DNA of 64,000 bases, taken from positions 1 to 64,000 of the forward strand of contig JANPBZ010000206.1 of the NCBI GenBank assembly GCA_031430695.1. Reading direction: 5' to 3'. Position numbers and translations under genes: made by a program. This document shows, piece after piece, positions 9,014 to 18,406 of the stretch. Source of the stretch: JAENVT01 sp031430695. Its GTDB lineage: Bacteria > Actinomycetota > Acidimicrobiia > Acidimicrobiales > Ilumatobacteraceae. How positions within the stretch are numbered: the first letter of the stretch is position 1; each line of letters starts with the position of its first letter. Under the pieces are notes generated by a model. That model was given only the letters and a program-made list of their open reading frames with translations. It was not told where the DNA came from and did no database searches.

Positions 9014-10044
9014 TGTTGGTGACCGCCGACGACAGCACTGGGGCGACCGAAGCTGGGGCGGCGTGCGCGGATGCCGGCTTGATGGTCGAGGTGGTACCGA
9101 TCGGCGAGGCACCGACGATGGCAGGGTCGGAGAACAGTTGTACCGTGATCGATCTCCGGTCCCGCCATCTGTCCGCCGACGAGGCTCGGCGACGAATCAT
9201 GGCGATCACCGACGACACCCACAGGGTGCACAAGATCGATTCGACGCTCCGAGGGAACTGGGCCGAGGAGTTGGCTGCGCTCGTCCATGGCGGACGCCGG
9301 GTCGTGTTGATCCCGTCACATCCGCGCGCCGGTCGTGTCTGCATCGGTGGGATCGTGCATGTCAATGGCACTCCGGTCGCAGAGAGCGAAATCGGCAACG
9401 ATCATCGGCTGCCGGTGCGCAGCAGCCGTCCGAGCGAGACCTTGTCCGGCATCGAGCTGGCCGGTCCCGACGCACTCGGCACGTGGTTGGCGACGTCAAC
9501 CGCCGGCACGGCAATCGTCGATGCCGTGACCCTGGCTGACATCGACCAGTTGGCCTCTCTTGCGCTGCGAATGGATGACATCGTGCTCGCCGGGCCGGCG
9601 TCGGTGGTAGAGGCCGTGGCGAGGCTGTGTGCGCCCACCGGTGGTTCGCCCAGCCTGCCCGACCCGTTGCTGCCGAAGCCGATCGTGGTGGTGTGCGCCA
9701 GCCTGCATCCCGTCAGTCGCCAGCAGATCGCCCGAGTGGCCGGTGCCGGCATCGACGTCGTGACGTCGTCGGAGCTGCGCTGCAGCGAACCAGATGCCGT
9801 CGCCGCGGACGTTGCCGGGCGGGCCCACCGGCGCGTCGACGAGATTCAGGCTCGCACGGTGATCCTTGTAGGCGGTGACACGGCAGAGGCTTTCATCGGC
9901 GACAGCGTGGTGAGGGTGTTCGGCTCGATCGACGTCGGTGTCAGTGTGGGTGACGCCGAGATTCGGGGGCGGCGACTTCGAGTGGTCAGCAAGCCCGGTG
10001 GCTTCGGTACACCCAATACGCTGTTGGATCTGGTGACGAGATGA
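9010..10044 (+). CDS. Four-carbon acid sugar kinase family (DUF1537), DtnK/DenK-like
   Basis: A 344-aa kinase of the DUF1537 family, whose members phosphorylate D-threonate, D-erythronate or 3-oxo-tetronate. The N-terminal signature TADDSTGATEAGAACADAG and the substrate-loop motif KIDSTLRGNW (about residues 75-84) are clear; the C-terminal nucleotide domain has ILVGGDTAEAF and VSKPGGFGTPNTLLDLV. It is shorter than the usual 400-430 aa. It overlaps the next gene by 4 bases (ATGA). Together with the PdxA-type enzyme it fits the characterised route tetronate to 4-phosphotetronate to dihydroxyacetone phosphate plus CO2 (established for DtnK/PdxA2 pairs; substrate here inferred). Confidence 0.87.
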   Translation: MMLVTADDSTGATEAGAACADAGLMVEVVPIGEAPTMAGSENSCTVIDLRSRHLSADEARRRIMAITDDTHRVHKIDSTLRGNWAEELAALVHGGRRVVLIPSHPRAGRVCIGGIVHVNGTPVAESEIGNDHRLPVRSSRPSETLSGIELAGPDALGTWLATSTAGTAIVDAVTLADIDQLASLALRMDDIVLAGPASVVEAVARLCAPTGGSPSLPDPLLPKPIVVVCASLHPVSRQQIARVAGAGIDVVTSSELRCSEPDAVAADVAGRAHRRVDEIQARTVILVGGDTAEAFIGDSVVRVFGSIDVGVSVGDAEIRGRRLRVVSKPGGFGTPNTLLDLVTR

Positions 10045-11024
10045 CAGCAACGATTCCAATGGCGATCACCATGGGCGATGCTTCGGGCGTCGGGCCCGAA
10101 ATCGTGTTGCGCCGCGCCGCCGAGGGCGCGTTCGCGACTGAGCCGGTCGTGGTGTACGGCGACGTGGCGATCCTGCGTCATGGTGCCGAGCTCATCGGTG
10201 TCGATGTCGAGATCGAGACGATCTCGGATCCTGGCCACTGGCGTCCCGGTCCGCTCCAGGTGGTCGATGCCGGGCTGTTGCAGGCGGCCGATCATTGCCC
10301 GGGCGTGATCGATGCGTCGTCGGGTGCCGCGGCGCGCCAGTACGTGCTCGCTGCGACGGGCGACGCCCTCGCCGGCCGCGTCGCCGGAATCGTCACGATG
10401 CCGATGAACAAGGAGGCCACTCAGCTCACCGATCCTGGGTTTGTCGGCCATACCGAGTTGATCGCCGATGCGTGTGGTGTGCAGCGCTTCACCATGATGC
10501 TGACGGCGGGTGATCTGGCCGTCACGCATGTCAGCACGCACGTGTCGCTGCAGGAGGCGATTCGTCGTGTCACGACCGCCCGGGTCACCGAGGTGATCGA
10601 GTTGACATACGAGACGCTGCATCGCTTCATCGACCAGCCGAGGATTGCGGTCTGCGGCGTCAACCCACACGCGGGAGAACACGGCCTGTTCGGATGGGAG
10701 GACGCCGATCAGATCGTCCCCGCGATCGAGGCAGCGCGCGCGGCGGGCATCGATGCCACTGGCCCGCACCCGGCCGACACCGTGTTCCACCAGGCTGTGC
10801 ATCGCAAACGTTTCGATGCGATCGTGTGCATGTACCACGATCAGGGTCATACGCCCATGAAGTTGCTGGCCTTCGAAAGTGGTGTCAACGTGACGGTCGG
10901 GCTACCGATCGTGCGCACCTCAGTGGATCATGGCACAGCGTTCGACATCGCCTGGCAAAGCGTTGCGTTCACCGGCTCGTTGGATCATGCCCTCCGATGG
11001 GCGAAGCGTTTGGTGGGTCAGTGA
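10041..11024 (+). CDS. pdxA2: PdxA-family 4-phospho-D-threonate/erythronate dehydrogenase
   Basis: A 327-aa member of the 4-hydroxythreonine-4-phosphate dehydrogenase family. Hallmarks are MAITMGDASGVGPEIVLR at the N-terminus, VTMPMNKEA, GHTELIAD (zinc ligand), THVSLQEAI, NPHAGEHGLFGWED and CMYHDQGHTPMKLLAF. Because it is coupled by a 4-base overlap to a DUF1537 kinase, the PdxA2 role (oxidative decarboxylation of 4-phospho-D-threonate or -erythronate to DHAP) is more likely than vitamin B6 synthesis. The 3' end overlaps the convergent flavoprotein gene by 7 bases. Confidence 0.9.
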   Translation: MTATIPMAITMGDASGVGPEIVLRRAAEGAFATEPVVVYGDVAILRHGAELIGVDVEIETISDPGHWRPGPLQVVDAGLLQAADHCPGVIDASSGAAARQYVLAATGDALAGRVAGIVTMPMNKEATQLTDPGFVGHTELIADACGVQRFTMMLTAGDLAVTHVSTHVSLQEAIRRVTTARVTEVIELTYETLHRFIDQPRIAVCGVNPHAGEHGLFGWEDADQIVPAIEAARAAGIDATGPHPADTVFHQAVHRKRFDAIVCMYHDQGHTPMKLLAFESGVNVTVGLPIVRTSVDHGTAFDIAWQSVAFTGSLDHALRWAKRLVGQ

Positions 11025-12187
11025 GGGTCAACCAGGTCGAGGAACTGCCACTGCTTGCCCTCGGCCACGCCCATCAGCTCGCGGCCACAGGTCTGCCAAA
11101 TGGCGGGGCCCGAGGTGACGTGCTGAGTGCCGGCATGCACATCGCGGTAGAACCGTTGAATGGTGCCGTGGCGTAGGGCCGTGGTGCCACCGGAGAGATA
11201 CACGAAGGCGGCGATCTCGTGCAGCGTCTTGGTGATGTGGGCGAGCGCGAGACGCACCAGCGTGTGCTGGCGCACGGAGATGCCGTCGCCGGCGTACAGG
11301 CTCTTTGACAGGTCGGTGAACGACTCCACCACCAATGCCCGTGCCGCCCGGAACTTCGCTTCGGCTTCGGCGTAGCCCAGTTGAAACGCGCTGCTGTCGG
11401 CTTGTGCTCCCGGCCGCCCGGCCTTGCCGTGCACCAGCCCGGCCAGTTCGTCGAGCAGTCGGCGGCCGACGCCCATGGCCCAGCCGCTGTGGCAGGTCAC
11501 AGCGAACCCGATGATGCCGAGGCCGTACAGGCTGCCGCCGCGCTCTGGCACCGTGGTGACCGCGAAGTGGCTCCAGCCATCCGGTACGAACACGTTGTCC
11601 ATCGTGTAGTCGATGCTGCCGGTGCCGCGCAGGCCCATCACATCCCAGTTGTCGATCAGGTTCACTGCGTCGATCGGGGTGACGAAGATTCGTGGTTCGC
11701 CCGTTTCTTGGACGATGCCCAGCGAGTGAACGTGCGACGAGTGCTTCAGTCCTGAGCCGAAGCTCCACGATCCGCTCAACGAGAGGCCACCGTCGGCCAT
11801 CGTGGCGGTACCCGGCCGTGTGCCCTGGCCGGCGATCACCGGCTGCCTGCCATCGCCCCACAGTTCGGCGACGGCGTGATCCGACAGGTAGGCGCCGGCG
11901 GTGCCGATCGATAGGTTGGCCGCCATCGTCACCCAACCGGCGGACGCATCGGCGTACGACAGGTTCTCGAGCACTTCGAGTGAGTGCACCGGGTCGAGTT
12001 CGGAACCGCCCAGCTTCTCGGGAACCCAGATCTTGAACAGTCCGTCGCGATGCAGGGCGGCAACAGCGGTTGGCGACAGTTCGCCTTCTGTATCGGCGAA
12101 CTCGGCCTCCGCATCGAGGAGTGGAACGAGTGCCTTTGCCTTCTCGGCGAGAATTGAGTGTTCGGTGAGTGTGTCGCCGAGCGGCAT
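11018..12187 (-). CDS. Acyl-CoA-dehydrogenase-family flavoprotein (HsaA-like monooxygenase type)
   Basis: A 389-aa protein with the acyl-CoA dehydrogenase fold, closest in style to flavin-dependent monooxygenases such as HsaA rather than true dehydrogenases: N-terminal helix bundle (LFKIWVPEKLGGSELDP), middle beta domain (LSGSWSFGSGLKHSSHV, WDVMGLRGTGSIDYTMDNVF) and C-terminal helices (AFVYLSGGTTALRHGTIQRF, then a DVHAGTQHVTSG segment). ATG 12187 is chosen over the upstream in-frame 12235 because an AAAGGG lies just before it. No partner flavin reductase is adjacent. Neighbours are a broken MFS gene and the PdxA2 gene, so its pathway is unknown. Confidence 0.82.
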   Translation of the reverse strand: MPLGDTLTEHSILAEKAKALVPLLDAEAEFADTEGELSPTAVAALHRDGLFKIWVPEKLGGSELDPVHSLEVLENLSYADASAGWVTMAANLSIGTAGAYLSDHAVAELWGDGRQPVIAGQGTRPGTATMADGGLSLSGSWSFGSGLKHSSHVHSLGIVQETGEPRIFVTPIDAVNLIDNWDVMGLRGTGSIDYTMDNVFVPDGWSHFAVTTVPERGGSLYGLGIIGFAVTCHSGWAMGVGRRLLDELAGLVHGKAGRPGAQADSSAFQLGYAEAEAKFRAARALVVESFTDLSKSLYAGDGISVRQHTLVRLALAHITKTLHEIAAFVYLSGGTTALRHGTIQRFYRDVHAGTQHVTSGPAIWQTCGRELMGVAEGKQWQFLDLVDPH

Positions 12188-12227
12188 GCGCTGACCCTTT
12201 CGTTGCGGTGATGTTGTCGTGCCGAGC

Positions 12228-13126
12228 TTAGGCATCGACGCCGCTCCTGGCAGCTTCGAGCTTGGCCGTCGTCAGCTTGCTGCGACCGACCACGAACAGG
12301 CACGTGTAGATCACACCGTCGAGCAAGGAGGCAGATCGCAGGGCGAACCTGCGGTCGACGAGGTGGCTGACGATCGTGACGGTGGCACCACCGATCGCCG
12401 CGCCGACGGGCATCATCCCCCAAGCGAAGAAGCGATACACGCTGTTGACACGGCCGAGCAGATGGGGCGAGATGATGGACTGCCGAAGGCTGACGGTGAT
12501 GACGTTCCACGTTGCGCCGAGCGTCGCGCCGACGGGCCACCACGACGACAGGCCGATCAGCAGTGACGTTGCCGCACTGGAACCGAGGGTCATCGCCAGG
12601 CACGTGCCGCTGCCCAAGCGCTTCGACATCCATGGCGCGAGGTTGCTGCCGATCGCTGCGAGCGCAGCAGGTCGTTGGCCCACAGCCAGCGGAAGCCTTC
12701 GGCCAGCTCGCTGCGCCAGGGTGCCTGCACATGGTCGTCGGGCCGTTCGGCGCGGAAGCTGCCGGGGATCGCGGCGACTAGGGCGGCCGCGCCCCGCACA
12801 CTCGCCAGTTCGTCGATTCCCGGGAGGCTCGATTGCCGACTGAGCACAGCAAACGCCACGACCAGCGTGAGACCGAACCGTACGAGGTCAGCGGTGACCA
12901 TTGCCTTCTTGCGGTCAACGCGATCGGTGATGACCCCGGCGGGAAGGGTGAACACCAGCCACGGCAGGCGCTGTACCAATGCGACGGCAGCGATCAGCAA
13001 CGGGTTGCGGGTGAGTGCGGACGCGAGCCACGGATAGGCGATCAGCGAAATGCCGTCGCCGACGTTCGATACCACGGTCGAGATGAACAGCTTGTGGTAG
13101 TTCGCCCCGAGGCGTTTCGCTGTCAT
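12228..13126 (-). pseudogene. MFS transporter, internal deletion plus frameshift
   Basis: The N-terminal half (13126 down to about 12665) encodes a normal MFS start (NYHKLFISTVVSNVGDGISL, then LPAGVITDRVDRKKAMVTAD) through LAEGFRWLWANDLLR. The C-terminal half continues in another frame from AAIGSNLAPWMSKRLGSG through WNVITVSLRQSIIS and LLGRVNSVYRFFAWGMMP to 12228. In intact relatives about 50 residues (roughly TM5-TM7) lie between these points, so a stretch of DNA has been lost at about 12660-12680 and the frame broken. The product would not be a working transporter. A separate intact MFS gene starts 17 bases away on the other strand. Confidence 0.82.
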
Positions 13127-13143
13127 GTTGCAATACTGGCGGA

Positions 13144-14328
13144 ATGCGCACTCGCTCGGTGGTCGTCGTCTTCGGCGCGCTGACCGGGTTGTTCGCCTCC
13201 GGCTACGGGGTGATGTTCACGGTGCTCGATGAGTTCCGCGACCAGTACGGCATCGGCGAGGGCGCCCTCGGGCTGATCGTGGCGATGGGGTTCCTGTCGT
13301 CATTTCTCGCCCAGGTGACGCTGGCTCCGCTTGCCGATCGAGGCCATGCCCGGGCGATGATCGTGCTGGGCATGGTGTTCAACGTTGCCGGTGTGCTGGG
13401 GATGGCGTACGGCACCAGCTTCATCGTGCTGCTGACTGCGCGGTTCGTGATGGGTGTGGGCGTCGGGTTGGCGTTTCCTGCGGCGCGGCGAATCGTGATC
13501 TTGGCCGACCCCGATCATCTCGGCCAGAACCTCGGGCGCATGCTGGCCGCCGACGTGGCCGGTTTCGCGGTCGGACCGGCCATCTCCGCGGTGCTGGTTG
13601 GTCCGTTCGGGATCGCCGCGCCGTTCCTGCTGATCGCCGCACTCACGATCGCGATGTACCCACTCATTGCCCGAACGCGTGTTGCCGAGACCCACCTTGC
13701 CGCCGAGGTGCCGCCCCGATTCGCGTTCGATCTTCTCCGCATCCGTCCGTACCTCGCTGCGCTGTCGATGGGTGCTGCGGTGTTCATGATGATCGGCGCG
13801 TTCGACGCGTTGTGGGTGTTGGTGCTCGATGACCTGCGCGCCAGCGACCTGATCGCCAATCTCGGGATCACCCTGTTCGCGGTGCCAATGGTGTTGTTCG
13901 CCGCGATCGGCGGGCGATTGGCTCAATCGGTCGGCCCGTTCCGCCTCGGCACGTTCGGCCTGCTGGTGGGCGCGATGGCAATGTTCGCCTACGGTCACGC
14001 GCCGTCCGGCGCGATCATGCTGGCGATCTCGTTGGTGCATGCCACGAACGACGGCTTCACGGTCAGCAGCTGCGGTGTGGCGGTGGGGTTGGTTGTCCCC
14101 GGTGAGCGCCAGGCCAGCGCGCAGGGGTTGCTTGGTGGAGTCGAGACGTTGACGGCAGGGATCACCGCGACGGTCATCGGCCAGGTCTACGAACACTTCG
14201 GCCGCACGGTTGCCTACACCAGTTGCGCGGTGACGATGCTGGTGCTGATCCTCAGCGCCGCAGTGTTGTCGGGCTCGTCCTGGGGGCTACGCGACGTCTC
14301 CGTACAGAAGGCCGTCGCCTCCGTCTGA
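13144..14328 (+). CDS. MFS transporter
   Basis: A 394-aa protein with about 12 hydrophobic segments. The loop 2-3 signature APLADRGHARAMIVLGM follows TM2 and a symmetrical AAIGGRLAQSVGPFRLG follows TM8. Start ATG 13144 is the only reasonable one and lies 17 bases from the divergent broken MFS gene. Substrate not recognisable; no adjoining regulator. It is followed after 15 bases by the convergent dienelactone hydrolase. Confidence 0.85.
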   Translation: MRTRSVVVVFGALTGLFASGYGVMFTVLDEFRDQYGIGEGALGLIVAMGFLSSFLAQVTLAPLADRGHARAMIVLGMVFNVAGVLGMAYGTSFIVLLTARFVMGVGVGLAFPAARRIVILADPDHLGQNLGRMLAADVAGFAVGPAISAVLVGPFGIAAPFLLIAALTIAMYPLIARTRVAETHLAAEVPPRFAFDLLRIRPYLAALSMGAAVFMMIGAFDALWVLVLDDLRASDLIANLGITLFAVPMVLFAAIGGRLAQSVGPFRLGTFGLLVGAMAMFAYGHAPSGAIMLAISLVHATNDGFTVSSCGVAVGLVVPGERQASAQGLLGGVETLTAGITATVIGQVYEHFGRTVAYTSCAVTMLVLILSAAVLSGSSWGLRDVSVQKAVASV

Positions 14329-14343
14329 CATGTGCCTCTGGCG

Positions 14344-15018
14344 TCAGCCGAGTTGGTCGGCGAAGAATCGGAAAGTGCGCGCCTGGGCGATCGCTGCCGG
14401 TACGGCACTGAACGATGCGCGGTGGTCACAGTTGAATCCGTGCTCGGCGTCGTAGACGTGCACCACCACGTCGGGCCATGCCGCAGCGATCTTGTGCACG
14501 TCGTCGAGCGGAATGGCGTGATCACGCTCGCCGAAGTGCATGATCATCGGCGCCACTGGAGCCTTGTCGATCAGGCTGACCGTGCCGCCGCCGTAGTACG
14601 ACACAGCTGCGTCGAACACGTCGGCGAGCTGGATCGCCGCCGCGGCGGTCACCAATCCGCCGTAGCAATATCCGACGACTCCGACCTTGCCCGCTTCGCG
14701 TGCCATGGCGCCGGCGGCGGCAACGTCGGCCAGGACGGTCTTGAAGTCGAGCCTGCCGCGAGCGATATCGCGACCAGCGGCGATGTCGTCCTCGGTATAG
14801 CCGAGCTCGATGCCTGGCCGTTCGCGATCGAAGATCGCCGGCGCAATGGCCAGGTATCCCGCTGCCGCGTATCGGTCGGCAACAGACCGGATGTGGCTGT
14901 TGACGCCGAAGATCTCTTGCACCACGACCACGCCGCCGCGGGCCGGGCCCTCCGGGTCGGCGCGGTAGGCGGACAACTCGAAGCCGTCGGACGAGGTCAA
15001 AGCAGTGGTGGTACCCAT
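14344..15018 (-). CDS. Dienelactone hydrolase family protein
   Basis: A 224-aa alpha/beta hydrolase. The nucleophile elbow GYCYGG carries the catalytic Cys118; the acid and base are in GERDHAIP (Asp about 167) and DAEHGFN (His about 196), giving the Cys-Asp-His triad of carboxymethylenebutenolidase. The N-terminal QEIFGVNSHIRSVADRYA segment is typical. Family members hydrolyse dienelactones in chlorocatechol degradation, but many act on other esters; no ring-cleavage genes are nearby, so the substrate is open. Cytoplasmic, no signal peptide. Confidence 0.88.
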   Translation of the reverse strand: MGTTTALTSSDGFELSAYRADPEGPARGGVVVVQEIFGVNSHIRSVADRYAAAGYLAIAPAIFDRERPGIELGYTEDDIAAGRDIARGRLDFKTVLADVAAAGAMAREAGKVGVVGYCYGGLVTAAAAIQLADVFDAAVSYYGGGTVSLIDKAPVAPMIMHFGERDHAIPLDDVHKIAAAWPDVVVHVYDAEHGFNCDHRASFSAVPAAIAQARTFRFFADQLG

Positions 15019-15045
15019 TCCGCCGACTGTATTTCGCCGTGCCGC

Positions 15046-16230
15046 TCAGTCCAGTGCCGCAGCAACCATGCGAGCGCTGCGGGCAGGACGCTGCGTGATC
15101 GCACCGACGACAGCGATGACCGGCACGATCAACAGCGCACGGCGTAGCCCGACCGAATCGGCAAGAATGCCGAGTGCCAGGGGACCGAGGGTGACCGCTG
15201 CACCCGATGCCAGCGCACAGATCGCACCGAGGGAGATCGAGTCGATCTTGTGTTCAGCGGATGCGTACAGCCGGTCGACCGTCAGCGGATACAACGGCGC
15301 GCCGCCGAAGCCGACAATCGTCAGTCCGACGACCCGCGGCAGCAATCCGGGTGCAAAGCACATCATCAGCGCGCCGACGGCGAGCACCATGAAGCTGATC
15401 GTGATGGTGGCATCGCCGAGATATCTCATGACGGTCGGAAGTACCAGTCGGGAGAGGAACATCGATACGCCGAACACGCCTGCCATCGCCGAGGCCAGGC
15501 CACCGGAGGCGTTGCCGACCTCCTTCAGGTATGTCGCGGCCCAGATCCCGATGGCGAACTCGCAGACGACGGCGTTGACGATGTGCAGCCACGGCACGAA
15601 CACGTCTCGGTCGCGGAAATGGGCGAGGGTGAATGCTCCCTGCCGCGGTGACTCGGGTATTGCCACCGGCCAGGCCACCGAGGTGAGGGCCAGCACGATC
15701 ACGCCGGTCAGTATCAGGTAGGGAGGGCGCCACGACCATTGCAGGGCCAGTGCCGCGCCGATGACCAGGCTGAAGGCCACACCAGCAAGACCGGGAGCAC
15801 CGTTGACCGCGGCGAACGCAGCGGCACGATGCTCGCCGTGGTGGTCGCTGATCAGGCCAGGCATGACCATCACCAGCAAGGCACCGCCGAGACCGGCCAG
15901 CGCCGTGCCGGTGAGCGTGATCGGCCACGCCGGGCCGGTGCAGAACAACGTGATGCCGCCGGTGATTGCTGCCGCCGACATGGCCAGCGACCGGCGGCGG
16001 CCCAGGCGGTCGACCACCCGAACACCCCACAGGCCGGCGGCCAGCAGGCCGAAGCCGAACGTGGAGCCGTGGAGCGAAGCGATGACGCCGGAGAGGTCGA
16101 ATTGCTCGCGCAGCTCGCCCAGTACCACTCCTACGCTCAGCGCGCCGACGAGCAGTGCGTAGCCAAGAGCGGACGCGTACGTCAGCCGATCCCACCGAAA
16201 CCTGTCGGTGGTCAAGGGGGCCGCGCTCAC
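15046..16230 (-). CDS. MFS transporter
   Basis: A 394-aa protein with about 12 transmembrane segments; the loop 2-3 motif is GVRVVDRLGRRRSLAMSA. Probable substrate export or uptake cannot be read. It starts 76 bases from the divergent FAD oxidoreductase gene and ends 27 bases before the dienelactone hydrolase start in the same orientation, so both may be one transcript. Confidence 0.85.
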   Translation of the reverse strand: MSAAPLTTDRFRWDRLTYASALGYALLVGALSVGVVLGELREQFDLSGVIASLHGSTFGFGLLAAGLWGVRVVDRLGRRRSLAMSAAAITGGITLFCTGPAWPITLTGTALAGLGGALLVMVMPGLISDHHGEHRAAAFAAVNGAPGLAGVAFSLVIGAALALQWSWRPPYLILTGVIVLALTSVAWPVAIPESPRQGAFTLAHFRDRDVFVPWLHIVNAVVCEFAIGIWAATYLKEVGNASGGLASAMAGVFGVSMFLSRLVLPTVMRYLGDATITISFMVLAVGALMMCFAPGLLPRVVGLTIVGFGGAPLYPLTVDRLYASAEHKIDSISLGAICALASGAAVTLGPLALGILADSVGLRRALLIVPVIAVVGAITQRPARSARMVAAALD

Positions 16231-16305
16231 ACCGTCTTTTGTACCAGTAAAGTAGGCCCGCGCGTTGGCTCAATCGCCGAAAGATCGGGTCGTAGGGTGT
16301 GACTC

Positions 16306-17481
16306 GTGGCAACACGCTATGACGTCGCTGTAGTCGGCCTCGGGCTCGTGGGCGTGGCAGCGCTTCGGCACCTGTCGAAGGCCGGTCAGGAATGCATCGG
16401 TGTCGGTCCCGCGGAGCCACTCGATTGGGCGACGCACGGTGGAGTTTTCGCCAGTCACTACGACTCGGGGCGGATCACGCGCCGGCTCGACAAGCGTCGG
16501 GAGTGGGCGGTCCTTGCAGGTCGAGCGATCGCGGAGTATCCCCGCATCGAGGCGATGTCGGGCATCGGGTTTCACCGACCGGTGGGGGTGTTGATGGCCG
16601 ACGCCGACCCCGACCGTCTGGCCTCGATCGTTGCGGTCGCCCATGGCCTGGGCGTCGACTTCGAACGGCGCGAACCGGGTGAGCCGTTCGGCGACAACCG
16701 GATCTCGGTGCCGGCGTCGGCCACGGTGCTGCACGAGCCGGCACCGGGGGGTTTCATCGACCCTCGGCGAATGCTCGCCGCACAGCTTGCTGCTGCCCGG
16801 CAACACGGCGCCGAGGTCGTGGTCGAGCAGGTTGTTGGCGTCGAGAACCGGGCAGGCGGTGGATGGCTCGTACGAACCATGAGCGGATCTGCAATCCATG
16901 CTGCCCAGGTGGTGATCGCCACCGGCCCGCACGCCGACGAACTGGCCGGCCTGTCACGTCGGCCATTGATCGATGTCGTCGCCGAGACCGTGGTGATGGC
17001 CCGGTTGTCGAGCGAGGAACAATCGAGGCTCGCCGGCCTCCCGTCGATCATCGTCGACGACGTTGGTGATCATCTCTACGTCGTCCCGGCGACGGAGTAC
17101 CCCGACGGTCACGTGTACGTGAAGCTGGGAGCGACGCGCCACGACGAGTGGGTCCTGTCGCCACAGGAGCGTCGGGAATGGATGACCGGCAAGCAACACG
17201 AAGCGGACCTCGACTGGCTGCGGGCTCTACTGCTCGATGTGCTGCCCGGGTTGCAAGCCGAGGCCTGGGTGACGAAGCCGTGCCTCATCCCCGACACGCC
17301 GACCAAACTGCCCTACCTCGAGATCGTCGAACCTGGTCTGGTGATGGCCGTCGGCGGCAATGGCTATGCGGCAAAGAGCGCGGATGCGATCGGCGCGTTG
17401 GCCGCCGGTCTGGTGCGCAACGGCGAATGGACCGATGCCGATCTCGACGCGCGATCCTTCACGCTGATCAGCCGCGACTGA
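16306..17481 (+). CDS. FAD-dependent oxidase, sarcosine oxidase/SolA-like
   Basis: A 391-aa DAO-family flavoenzyme. The FAD-binding motif DVAVVGLGLVGVAALRHLSK is at residues 6-25; GGFIDPRRMLAAQL and VVIATGPHADEL follow, and the C-terminal part has VMAVGGNGYAAKSADAIGAL. Architecture and length fit monomeric sarcosine oxidase or N-methyl-amino-acid oxidase. A typical sarcosine oxidase has a Cys for covalent flavin (GKPCLY-like); here VTKPCLIPDTPTKLPYLEI contains the equivalent Cys. GTG start at 16306. Oxidation of an N-methylated amine fits the GcvT-like and betaine-related genes in the window, but the exact substrate is inferred. Confidence 0.83.
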   Translation: MATRYDVAVVGLGLVGVAALRHLSKAGQECIGVGPAEPLDWATHGGVFASHYDSGRITRRLDKRREWAVLAGRAIAEYPRIEAMSGIGFHRPVGVLMADADPDRLASIVAVAHGLGVDFERREPGEPFGDNRISVPASATVLHEPAPGGFIDPRRMLAAQLAAARQHGAEVVVEQVVGVENRAGGGWLVRTMSGSAIHAAQVVIATGPHADELAGLSRRPLIDVVAETVVMARLSSEEQSRLAGLPSIIVDDVGDHLYVVPATEYPDGHVYVKLGATRHDEWVLSPQERREWMTGKQHEADLDWLRALLLDVLPGLQAEAWVTKPCLIPDTPTKLPYLEIVEPGLVMAVGGNGYAAKSADAIGALAAGLVRNGEWTDADLDARSFTLISRD

Positions 17482-17488
17482 CGCGGGT

Positions 17489-18406
17489 TCAGCGGGTCGG
17501 GGTCCAGCCGGGACGGCCGAACACGTGGCCAAACTTCCGGCGTAGCCCGCTGGCCGACCGAACGTCGCGGGCGATGTCGGCCATCTCGTGATAGGCGATG
17601 CGCAACGGGTTGTAGGTGTTGATGTTCTTGGTCAAGCCGTACCTCACCCGCCGCACCTCGGGCTCAAAGGTGCCGAACAGCTTGTCCCACAGGATCAGGA
17701 TCCCGCCATAGTTCTTGTCGAGGTACTGCTCGTTGGCGCCGTGGTGGCCGCGGTGATGCGACGGGGTGTTGAACACCTTCTCGATGGGGTTGGGCAGGCG
17801 GTCGATGGCTTCGGTGTGGATCCAGTACTGGTACAGCAGATTCAGCTGACCGGCCTTTGCCGTCTTGGAGGTCGGGAAGCCGAGCAGCGGCATGGGAGCG
17901 AACACCCAGAAGGTCAGAAATCCCGACCACGGTTGACGCAACGCCGTCGACAGGTTGTACCGCTCGCCGCTGTGATGGGTCACGTGGTTGGCCCACAGCA
18001 AGCGCACCTCGTGCATCCACCGATGGTCCCAGTAGTAGAGGAAGTCCCACAGCACCATCGCCGAGGTGATCGAGCCGCGTCGCAGTCCAACGTTGGCGAT
18101 GCGGTGTTTGAACAGAGAGCGGTCGACCCGGCTGAACGCCGACAACGTGGCGAAACCGAAGGCGATGTTGCCGGCCAGCATTGCCAAACTGGCAACGGTG
18201 TCCTTGCGTTCGTATCCGAGGGGCACTAAAGGGTCGGGCGGCATCTGCGTGCCTGACAATGTCTGCTCGTCGGCGTCGTACAGATCGCCGAGGGTTCGCT
18301 TCGGCACGTTTCGCAGGGCCGCGTACTCCGCCAGCATCGTGACTGCGAACAGGGGGATCGACGCCTTGTCGACGAGGTCGAGTTGGCGGAGTGCGGGGTT
18401 CTTCAA
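17489..18406 (-). CDS. Sterol desaturase/fatty acid hydroxylase family membrane protein
   Basis: A 305-aa di-iron membrane hydroxylase. Histidine clusters typical of the family are HRWMHEVRLLWANHVTHH and SHHRGHHGANEQYLDKNYGG, between hydrophobic segments; FLYYWDHR and LFGTFEPE are further hallmarks. Start is TTG at 18404-18406, overlapping the stop of the PhyH-like gene by 4 bases (TTGA); no better start exists upstream. This tight coupling suggests the two iron oxygenases act on one pathway, perhaps lipid modification (inference). Confidence 0.83.
   Translation of the reverse strand: MKNPALRQLDLVDKASIPLFAVTMLAEYAALRNVPKRTLGDLYDADEQTLSGTQMPPDPLVPLGYERKDTVASLAMLAGNIAFGFATLSAFSRVDRSLFKHRIANVGLRRGSITSAMVLWDFLYYWDHRWMHEVRLLWANHVTHHSGERYNLSTALRQPWSGFLTFWVFAPMPLLGFPTSKTAKAGQLNLLYQYWIHTEAIDRLPNPIEKVFNTPSHHRGHHGANEQYLDKNYGGILILWDKLFGTFEPEVRRVRYGLTKNINTYNPLRIAYHEMADIARDVRSASGLRRKFGHVFGRPGWTPTR

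Noticed and set aside
11028..11936. 302-codon reverse frame within the acyl-CoA-dehydrogenase-like gene
   Set aside because: Same strand but shifted frame of a well-supported gene; Arg-rich without motifs.
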